Shown here piece after piece: positions 1-8,300 of a DNA stretch of 19,019 bases (the stretch's first letter is position 1; every line of letters starts with the position of its first letter). Source of the DNA: DASXUX01 sp036504595 (lineage in GTDB: Bacteria; Planctomycetota; SZUA-567; H5-PLA8); assembly GCA_036504595.1 (NCBI GenBank), contig DASXUX010000046.1:1-19019 (forward strand), written 5' to 3'. The position numbers and the translations under genes are program-made. The notes beneath the pieces are model-generated. The model saw only the letters and a list, made by a program, of their open reading frames with translations. It ran no database searches and was not told where the DNA came from.

Positions 1-2
1 AC

Positions 3-269
3 GCGCTGCTTAAGTCACTGGACCACCATCCCGCGATGTTCATCATCGACTGTTCTGCTCACGAGGTAACCCCGTGGAAGCTTGCAGAGAAGCTTCGCGA
101 CACAAAGGCCCTTCGAGGTGTGCCGATTCTGCTGATGGCCAACTCCGATCTTTCGGAAGCAGATGCTGCGCGTGCCCTGGAGCTTTCGGCACAGGGATTC
201 TTGAAACGTCATTCGAGTGCCGAAATATTGAAGCAGGAGATTGATCGCATTCTGAATCGCGGACTGTAA
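3..269 (+). CDS. Receiver-like (REC) domain protein, C-terminal part, 5' truncated by window edge
   Basis: The frame is open from base 3 to a TAA at 267-269, giving 88 residues with no visible start, so the gene begins outside the window. The fragment reads like the second half of a response-regulator receiver domain: a hydrophobic strand ending in Asp (FIID, residue 16 of the fragment) matches the phospho-acceptor strand, VPILLMANSD matches the strand that normally carries Thr/Ser, and AQGFLKRHS matches the loop that normally carries Lys-Pro. By this alignment the Thr/Ser is Ala, the conserved Lys is Arg and the following Pro is His. The domain may therefore be a divergent or pseudo-receiver that does not switch in the usual way. 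No output domain follows, so this is either a stand-alone receiver or the C-terminal receiver of a larger protein. The family call is fairly secure; loss of phosphorylation is inference. Confidence 0.6.
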   Translation, partial: ALLKSLDHHPAMFIIDCSAHEVTPWKLAEKLRDTKALRGVPILLMANSDLSEADAARALELSAQGFLKRHSSAEILKQEIDRILNRGL

Positions 270-597
270 GCAAAGGCGGACTGTGCGGTCCCGATGGTCG
301 CGTGCCCAGAATCGCGTGTTTCAGATACTTGCCAGAGCCAACGAACTGATTGAGAACTGTGAACCCTTTAGCCGCGAGAGAACGGGATCGCAGTAGGTCC
401 ACGAAGGATCGTTGCCATTCGGATGCGTGACATCGATCTATGGCGCCCTCGCGCGCTTTACCACAAACAATTCCGCTCACGTTCAACTCTGCGTGCGCGT
501 CCCACTCCGCACCGCCATTCATGATCGCTCGTACACGCGCCGTGTTTACGCGGCCGCCAGCGCGAATGCCAGCAACCCGCGGTAGCCAGCATCCGTT
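270..597. other. Intergenic stretch, no gene seen
   Basis: No frame on either strand has a recognisable protein, and the open stretches here look like shadows in GC-rich DNA. A long minus-strand open frame crosses 43-1128, but part of it is simply antisense to the transposase remnant starting near 598. No convincing promoter or terminator was found. Confidence 0.5.
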
Positions 598-720
598 GTG
601 GGTCTGTGCGCTACGCCGGCGCATTACCACCAGGAGCGCAATCATCAGGGCCTGGGGAATCGCTTGCTGGAATCCGGAGCGGAAACCAGTCGAAGGGACG
701 GACCGATCATATGCCGCCAA
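598..720 (+). pseudogene. Transposase C-terminal remnant (integrase-core/DDE type)
   Basis: The plus-strand frame contains HYHQERNHQGLGNRLLE followed about 15 residues later by GPIICRQR. This pair is characteristic of the extreme C-terminus of integrase-core (rve, DDE) transposases common in planctomycetes and acidobacteria, where a tyrosine/histidine-rich YH.ERNHQGL motif is followed by a CR.RLGG motif. Upstream the frame is interrupted by stops and shows no DDE core, and the LGG that normally follows CRQR is absent, so only a scar of the element remains. It is not translated from a credible start and should be inactive. The end coordinate is where the similarity fades. Family is recognised from memory of the motif, not from a search. 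Confidence 0.5.
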
Positions 721-883
721 CGGGCGCATGCCGCCGTTCGCATTGGAGCCGCAGCAATGGCCGGCCTCCGAACCCGAACATTGATGCGGCAGTGGCCGGA
801 GAACCTGGTGGCCTCCTGGACGCAAGCAATGGGCTACCGGCGTGAAGGCTTGCCCGCTGTTGCCGCTTTCCTTCCGACGCCCC

Positions 884-910
884 CTCATCTGTTGACGGTC
901 AACAGATGAG
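884..910. repeat. Perfect 27-bp palindrome (13-bp arms, 1-nt centre)
   Basis: CTCATCTGTTGAC at 884-896 is followed, after a single G, by its exact reverse complement GTCAACAGATGAG at 898-910. There is no T-tract after it, so it is not a classical intrinsic terminator. It sits between the transposase scar and the nucleoid-protein operon, about 210 bp before the start at 1122. It could be a protein-binding operator, an element-derived inverted repeat or a cruciform-forming site. Confidence 0.85.
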
Positions 911-1121
911 CCGCATAGGGACGGCCTAGCACACAGGGTGTCCGCCATTCGAGTATCGAGACGGGAGTGAGGGATTTCGCGCAAGGACTGCGGGCCATCA
1001 AGGTGAGTTTGATCGCACCCTGAACGCCACCTTGTCTTCCATTGGCTTCCATAGGCGCAATTGACTTTGCCATCCCACTCTGGCACCATCCCTACCTTCC
1101 TAATCATGGAGGAGAGAGAAG

Positions 1122-1823
1122 ATGGCAAAGGAACGCATTAAGTATAGCCCCGAGACCAAGGCCAAGATCGTCGAGGCCGTCATCGAAACAAGGAAGACTG
1201 GATCCTGGAAGGACGCCCACGCCGCCGCGCGGAAGATTGGCTACAAGGGCGGATTAGACAGTCTCATACAGTTCATGAAGGGCGTCAAGAAGGCCGCCAA
1301 GAAGGTTGCATCGGAAAAGAAGGCAGCCCCGGCTAAGGCCTCCTCGGCTCCCGCAGTACCCACCGTTGCGCAGGAGGCGGCACCGATGCCACCGAAGCCC
1401 GCAGCGAAGAAGGCGAAGCCCAAGGCCCAGGCCAAGCCAGCGGCGACGGTCGCTGCGCCGAAGGCCCCAGCAAAGCGCTATGACGCCAAGACCAAGGCCG
1501 CCATCATCGACGCTACCATCGCCGCCCGTAAGGGCGGCAGGACGTGGAACGACGCCTTCAAGGCCGCCCAGAAGGCCGGTTACACCGGCACACGCCCCGG
1601 ATTGGAGCAGATGATTCGGAACGCCAAGCTCGGGAAGGCCAGCCAGAGGCCGGCGGTCAAGTCGGGCAGGCCCGCAGGCAAGCGGCGGGGCAGGCCACCG
1701 ATGCAGGCGAAGGCACCGGCGGGGTTGGAGTCGATCTCGCAGATCGTCGCGCAGACTGTCCGGCAGCAGGTCAATGCGGCCATCGACATGGCCATCGCCG
1801 CCCTGAAACAGGCGAGGATCTGA
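1122..1823 (+). CDS. Lys/Ala-rich nucleoid-associated-like protein with duplicated domain and AT-hook-like motif
   Basis: This 233-residue protein starts at an ATG preceded by a very strong ribosome binding site (GGAGGAGAGAG). Two related domains of about 48 residues are visible: residues 7-54 (KYSPETKAKIVEAVIETRK, then W, AA and GYKG) and 119-169 (RYDAKTKAAIIDATIAARK, then W, AA and GYTG). The linker at about 55-118 is almost entirely Ala, Pro and Lys, like histone H1 tails. A basic stretch around 186-194 holds RRGRPP, an AT-hook-like core, and residues 202-232 form a predicted amphipathic helix that could mediate oligomerisation. I know no gene name. The composition, the AT-hook and the HU gene eight bases downstream suggest a DNA-compacting or architectural role. 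The twin domains look helix-turn-helix-like, but that is inference. A domain of unknown function with another basic-ligand role remains possible. Confidence 0.75.
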   Translation: MAKERIKYSPETKAKIVEAVIETRKTGSWKDAHAAARKIGYKGGLDSLIQFMKGVKKAAKKVASEKKAAPAKASSAPAVPTVAQEAAPMPPKPAAKKAKPKAQAKPAATVAAPKAPAKRYDAKTKAAIIDATIAARKGGRTWNDAFKAAQKAGYTGTRPGLEQMIRNAKLGKASQRPAVKSGRPAGKRRGRPPMQAKAPAGLESISQIVAQTVRQQVNAAIDMAIAALKQARI

Positions 1824-1830
1824 CGAGCTC

Positions 1831-2160
1831 ATGACCAAGTACGACATCGCCATCCAGATCGCCAAAGAGACCGGCGTCGAGCAGACACTGGTGAAGCAGG
1901 TCGTCCAGCTCACGCTCGACGGCATCATTGACGTGCTGGTCAGCGAGGGCCGCCTGGAACTGCGCAACTTTGGCGTGTTCGAGGTCCGGCAGCGCGAACC
2001 GCGCAAGGGGAGAAATCCGCGAACCGGCGCAGAGGTTCAGGTGCCGCCAAGGCGCGTGGTCCGGTTTTTCGCGGGCAAAGAGATGTCGGCCAAGACTGGC
2101 GGGCCTGGGGAAGGGCCGGTGATCGTTACGGCGGTATGCGAGCAGCGGACGGGACGATAG
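1831..2160 (+). CDS. HU/IHF-family DNA-binding protein
   Basis: A 109-residue protein begins seven bases after the stop of the preceding gene, so the two are probably one transcript and translationally coupled; its own ribosome binding site is weak. Residues 1-85 show the complete HU fold: N-terminal helices (TKYDIAIQIAKETG, then VKQVVQLTLDGIIDVLV), the beta strand LELRNFGVFEVR, and the DNA-clamping arm GRNPRTGAEVQVPPRRVVRF with the intercalating Pro at residue 63, ending FFAGKEM. A non-conserved tail of about 24 residues follows. HU-family dimers bend DNA in the nucleoid. Neither hup nor ihf can be assigned from sequence alone, so no symbol is given. The pairing with a Lys/Ala-rich partner is the unusual feature. 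Confidence 0.95.
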   Translation: MTKYDIAIQIAKETGVEQTLVKQVVQLTLDGIIDVLVSEGRLELRNFGVFEVRQREPRKGRNPRTGAEVQVPPRRVVRFFAGKEMSAKTGGPGEGPVIVTAVCEQRTGR

Positions 2161-2320
2161 CTGCGCTGCGCTTCTGCTCCCGCTCCGCCTTCTCAACGAA
2201 TGTGCGCAGTCTCGCCCAAGTCTCACCATGACCACGCCTGTTAAGCGCAGCCAACTGTTCGTGAAGGTGCTGCGGCCTTGGTCCGCATTCAAAGATCAAA
2301 GTCCGAGCTTCATTTCCCAC
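2126..2320 (-). CDS. Possible small protein overlapping the ends of the HU and Kelch genes
   Basis: A minus-strand frame of 64 codons starts with GTG at 2320, overlaps the last 11 bases of the Kelch gene and runs to TAA opposite the last 35 bases of the HU gene. Its middle part has the look of a charged amphipathic helix (HEQLAALNRRG, then TFVEKAEREQKR). GGGG lies four bases before the GTG, a poor ribosome binding site. It otherwise fills the space between two convergent genes. No family is recognised and it may well be chance. Confidence 0.2.
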   Translation of the reverse strand: MGNEARTLIFECGPRPQHLHEQLAALNRRGHGETWARLRTFVEKAEREQKRSAAIVPSAARIPP

Positions 2321-5300
2321 TGCGCCCCGTCAACACGCCCGTGGACTTCGCGTAGGTATACTTTGTGTCCACCGATTCAAAGTACGACACGCCGCCGATC
2401 ACCAGAGCCACCTGAATCTTCCGCGGTAGCGCCAGCTTCTCGGTCATGCCTTTATTGGTGATACCCTCCGTTTCGAAGCCAGCCGTGTGCAGATTTGAAC
2501 CCTGCAAGGTGATCGTCACTTTCGCTTTGTCGCCCGCCTTTGTCTGGCCCGTCGTTTTGTCTACCTTCGGGAACTTGATCTGCACTCTCTTGAAGCCGCT
2601 CGACAAACCGGAAACTCTCCCCTTCGCGTCCACCACCGCATCCGCGACCACGTTGCCGATGCCCACCGAAATGTCCTGGTTCCCGTTCACTTTCATGCCG
2701 GCCGGCAACTCGATCTCCGTCGCCAACGTCACCCCATCGACTTTCTTACCGAAATTGAATTTCCCCGTGACCTGGAAGGAAACCGCGCCCTTCTTGGTGC
2801 GCGTATCGCTCGGCGCTCCTGCTTCCGTCTCCCGTTTGCCAATGGGAACCATGAACCGCGCCTTCCGAGTCTTGCCGCTGATCGTCGTGCCGGTGCTTTC
2901 CACCACGAAGATACTTGGATTGGAATACTTCCCCGCCACCGCGCGGCCATCGTAGGAATCCTGCCCCGTCGCCACGCGTGTCATAAACGTCTCTTCTTCG
3001 CGCGATTTCCCTACGGCCTCGTCCACCAGGTCCAGATCGATGACGCCTCCCAGGCTGTCCGGAATCTTCAAGCCCAGCCCGTTGAGCGGATTCACCACGA
3101 TCATGCCCGTCGCCGCGTTCTTGTCCTCGCTGCCGGAATTCGGCGCGAGCGTAACCGAGACTTTCGTAAAGTTCGTGCTCTTGCTGAAACCATCGAACGC
3201 GATCGCCACGACCGTGTACTTTCCTTCGGCCGGGAACGAACGCGTCACCGTCTGCCCGGCCATCGGCGGCCCGTCCTGTTTGTTCGCCGAATCAAAGAAG
3301 AACCAAGTGTAGCTCAGCGGTTGTCCCGAGGGCGAAACAGCATCGGCCGTGAAGGAGACGTCCGTGTTCGTGCGAACTGGATTTCGCGACCGGTAGATAT
3401 CGGTGACGACCGGCGGATCGGTCACCGACGGAGCAACCGTCAGGAGCAGTTCCTTGCTATCGGTGCCCTTGTCATTGCTGGCGGTGAGCGTGATCTTGAT
3501 GGTGCCGACATCACCGGATTTGGGCGTGCCGCTCAGTTTGGCGGTCGCAGCGGTAAAGGTCAGCCATCCCGGCAGCGGTGTGGCGCCGAAGGTGATCGGA
3601 CCGGTGCCGTCGGCCGTGATGGTGTAGTCGAAGGACTGATCCACGCGCGCATTCTTACTCAGGCTGCTCGTGATTGACGGAGCGCCGACCGCGTTGATGG
3701 TAATTGTCAGAATCTTTGAATCGGTGCCGACGGAATTCTTCGCGGAAATGCTCACGTCCGTCTTCCCGACGCCGCTCGGCGTGCCGCTGATCGTCGCGCC
3801 GGATATAACCAGCCCTGCCGGCAGTCCGTTGGCGCTGAAATCCATCGGCGTGTTGCCGTTGGCGGCAATCGTGTAGGAGAAAGACATGCCAACCGTCCCC
3901 GTCGCCAGGAGCGGACTGGTAATCGCCGGCGCTCCGACGGGGTTGATCGTCAGCGAAAGCGTCTTGCTGTCGTTGCCCGCCGAATTCGTTGCCTTCAGGT
4001 TGATATTCACCGTGCCGTCGTTCTTTGGAGTGCCGCTGACAATGGCTCCGCTGAGCGACAGGCCATCGGGAAGCGGCGCGGCCTCATAGGTCATCGGTGA
4101 CGTTCCGCTGGCGGTGATTTCGTACGAGAACCCCTGTCCGACGGTGGCCGTTGCATTGAGCGTGCTCGTGATCGACGGCGCTTGGGACGAAATCGTCAGG
4201 ACAAGCGTTGCCGAGCCGGTACCTGCTGCGTTCGTTGCACTGATCGTCACGTTCGTCTTGCCGGCCGCCGTGGGCGTGCCGGTGATCTTCCCGCTTGCCG
4301 TATCGAGCGACAGGCCGTTTGGAGGATCGATAACGCCGAAACTTGTCGGACTGTTGCTCGCCGTGATCGTGTAGCTGAACGCAATGCCAATCGTTCCCGA
4401 CGCCGATGTGGCGCTGGTGATGGCTGGCGGACTTTGTTTGATTGTGACCGAAACGCTGCTGCTTGCTGTTCCGCCCTTGCCGTCGCTGACGGTGACCACT
4501 GCGGAATAAGTTCCTGTCGCGGCATACGCATGCGACGGCGACGCCCCGCTTGCGCTGGCCCCATCGCCGAAGTCCCAACTGTACGTCAGTGCGTCGCTGT
4601 CAACATCGCTGGCCGACACGCTGAAGGAGACGCTTTGATTGAGTTCCGCCGGGTTGGGCGAAGCCGCTGCAGCCGTCGAGATCGTCGGCGCATGATTGGC
4701 GGGGGAGATATTGATCGTGTACGTCGCGCTGGCCACCGTGCTGTCGGTCATTCCGGACTTTACCGCGAGAGCTTGCACAGTCTTCGTTGCAGTGATGTTG
4801 ATTGCGCCAGTGTACTGCGCCGAGCTGGTCGTCGGCGTACTGCCATCGGTTGTGTAATAGATACTGGCGCCGCTCGTTGCGCACGAAATCGTGACCGACT
4901 GCGCGCCCGTATACGATCCGGCAACAGGATTGAAGGTCGGCGTGGCGACCTGCTCGCGAACCTCCAGCATTCTTGACACGCTCGCAATCCCGTTGGTGAA
5001 AACGGTCACCTGCGCCTGCCCCAGCGGGAAGCCCGTCACGGCCGCCGAAGTAAAGCTGGTATCCGACCAGCTTGAACTGGGATCGGCCAGCAGGAACGCC
5101 GTCTGGTCGTTCACCAAACTGCGCACCTGCACCAGCGGGTAGTTCGTCGCCGAACTCTGATACCCGCCGCCCGATGCATCCGAAATGCCCTTAAAGAGAC
5201 TTCCGCCGACCGTGAGCTTCGTCCCCAGCGTCAGCGTTGCCGGAAGCGTGTTGATCACCGGCCGCCAGGAATCGTTGATGGCTTGGCCGGGGTCGAAGAG

Positions 5301-8300
5301 TTCCGCGCTGGAGAGAGCGACATTGCCGGTGGCAGCGCCCCCCGCGACGAGCACCTTGCCGCTCGCTAGCAGCGTAGTCGTGAAAGCACCTCGCGCGGTG
5401 GCGAGGCTGCCCGCAGCGCTCCACGTGTTGGTCTGTGGATCGTAGAGCTCGGCGCTGGCGGTAGCATTGTAGCCGTTTGCGTACCAGCCCGCCGCGACAA
5501 GCACCTTCCCATTGGGCAGCAGCGTAGCATCGTGGTCCGAACGCGCGGTCGCCAGGCTGGCCGCAGCGCTCCAAGTGTTCGTCGCGGGATCGTATAGCTC
5601 CGCGCTCGCAAGAGAATCGCCATTCCAGCCACCGACGGCGAGCACCTTGCCGTTGGGCAGCAGCGTCGCCGTGGGACCGAAGCGTGCAGTGACGAGGCTT
5701 CCTGCCGCGCTCCACGTGTTCGTCCCTGGGTCGTATAGTTCCGCGCTGGCAAGAACGCCGCTGCCATTCTCGCCCCCCGCGACGAGCACCTTGCCGTCGG
5801 GCAGCAGTGTGGCCGCGGGAGACTTGCGCCCGGTGGCGAGGCTGCCCGCCGCGCTCCACGTGTTCGTGCTCGGATCGTACAGTTCCGCGCCGACGATGTA
5901 GCTGCCGTGGTGCCCGCCAGCGACCAGAACCTTGCCGTTGGGCAGCAGCGTCGCCGTATGATTGGCGCGCGTGGTGGCGAGGCTTCCCGCAGCGCTCCAC
6001 GTGTTCGTGCCCGGATCGTACAGTTCCGCGCTGGCAAGATAACTGCCGTTCCAGCCGGCCGCGACCAAGACCTTTCCGTTGGGCAGCAATGTAGCCGTAG
6101 GACCCTCGCGGCCCGTGGTGAGGCTGCCCGCTGCGCTCCAAGTGTTCGTCCCAGAATCGTAAAGTACGACGCCCAGGGGATAGCTGCCGTTGTAACCGCC
6201 CGCGACTAGCAACTTGTCGTTGGGCAGCAGCGTCGCCGATTGACCGCCGCGCGCGCTGGCCATGCTCCCCGCCGCGCTCCAGTTTCCGGCGGCGGTGTAG
6301 TCGAAGAGTTCGGCGCTGGCGAGGAAAACCCAGCTACTCCCATTGAAGTTGCATCCACCCGCGACGAGCACGTTGCCGCTGGGCAGCAGCGTCGCGGTGT
6401 GATTCTGGCGCGCGGTGGCGAGGCTGGCCGTCGCGCTCCAAGTGTTCGTTACCGGATCGTACTGCTCCGAGCTGGCGAGACAGGTTTGGGAATTGGTGTT
6501 CTGCCCACCCGCTACGACCACTTTGCCGCTGGGCAGTAACGTCGCGGTGTGAACCGTACGCGGACTGGCAAGGCTGCCCGCCGCGCTCCACGTGTTCGCA
6601 ACCGGATCATATAGCTCCGTGCTGGCGAGATAGCCGCTGCCATTCGCACCCCCTGCGACGAGCACATTGCCGGTGGGGAGCAGCGTCGCGGTGTGACCTG
6701 TGCGCGCGGTGGCGAGGCTGGCCGCGGAACTCCAGGCGTTGGAGCCGGGGTCGTAAAGCTCCACACTGCTGTACACCGCCACCGACGGTTCTTCCCCTCC
6801 GACAACCATCAGTTTGCCGCTGGAAAGCAGGATCGCGCAATGGTGGACGCGCGCAGTGGCGAGGCTGCCCGCTGCGCTCCAGGTATTTGTCCCCGGATCG
6901 TACAGTTCGGCGCTGGCGAGAGCGTTGGCATCCCGGCCCCCCACCACGAGCACCGTGCCGTTCGCCAGCAAAGCCGCGGTATGATGTTCGCGCCGGGTGG
7001 CCATGCTGCCCGCCGCGCTCCACGTGTTCGCTGCCGGATCGTACAGTTCAGCGCTGGTGAGATTACCGCTGTTGTTCGCGCCCCCCGCGACCAACACCTT
7101 CCCGCTAGGCAGCAGCGTCGCTGTGTGCCCAAAGCGCGCGGTGGCGAGGCTAGCGACCGCGCTCCACGTGTTCGTCCTCGTGTCGTAAATCTCCGCGCTA
7201 GCGAGGAAGGTGCTGCCATTATCCGGAGAGCCCCCCGCAAAAAGCACCTTGCCGTTTTGCAGCAGAGTGGCGGTGTGGTCGTAGCGCGCCGTGGCAAGGC
7301 CTCCGGCTGTCCGCCACGTGCTCCCATCATAGAAGAACCCGTTGGTGCGCGTGCCAGTGCCGGTAGGGGTGGTGACGGAGACATCGACGAAGCCGGCGGC
7401 GTGAGTGGGCGTGGTGCAGGTGATCTGGTTGTCGTTGACGACTGTGACAGCGGTCGCGGCGACGCCGCCGAAGGTCACTCCGGTTGCGCCGGTGAAATCG
7501 TAGCCGCGGATCGTCACGCTGGTCCCGCCAGCCGGCGGCCCGGCGAAGGGCGAAATGCTGTCGATGACCGGCCGGCTGGTGATTTCGAGCGTCTTCGACT
7601 CGCTGGGAATCCCGTTGACGAAGACAGTCGCCGTGGCCAGCCCATTCGGGAACCCGCTCACCGGCGCTGAGGTGAAGCGCGTCTCGTACCAGCCCGAAGC
7701 CGGGTCCACCGGCAAAAACGCCGTCTGATCGTTCACCAAGCTGCGCAGTTGCACCAGCGGGTAGTTCGTGGCCGACGATTGATACCCACCGCCCGACGCC
7801 TCCGAAATCCCCTTGAACCCGCTGCCGTTGACGACCAGCTTCTGGCCGTTGCCGAGAGGCGAGGTGACGCTTTTAATCACGGGCCGCCAGGAATTCTGGT
7901 AGCCATAGCCGGGGTTGAAAAGCTCGCAGGAAGCCATGAAGCCGCCGTTGCTGTTGTACCCCCCGGCGACGAGCACTTTGCCACTGGGCAGCAACGTGGC
8001 GGTGTGAGTCTCGCGTGCGGTGGCAAGACTGCCTGCTGGGCTCCATGTGTTCGTCGCCGGATCGTACAGCTCTGCGTCGGCGGGATAGCTGGTACCGTTA
8101 TAACCTCCCGCGACCAGCACTTTGCCGTTAGGCAGTAAACTAGCTGTGGGGGCCCTGCGCCCGAAGGCGAGGCTGCCTGCCGCGCTCCACATGTTCGTCC
8201 CCGGATCATACAGCTCCGCGCTTGTAGTGGCGCTTCCGTCCCAGCCCCCTACGAAGCCCCCTACGACGAGCACCTTGCCGCTGGGCAGCAGCGTCGCAGT

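Noticed and set aside
1059..1087. TTGACT upstream of the nucleoid-protein operon as a -35 element.
   Set aside because: No acceptable -10 hexamer is found at 16-18 bp spacing.
43..1128. A 361-codon minus-strand open frame across the gene-poor region.
   Set aside because: It is antisense to the transposase motif on the plus strand, has no recognisable domain and an amino-acid composition typical of a shadow in GC-rich DNA.
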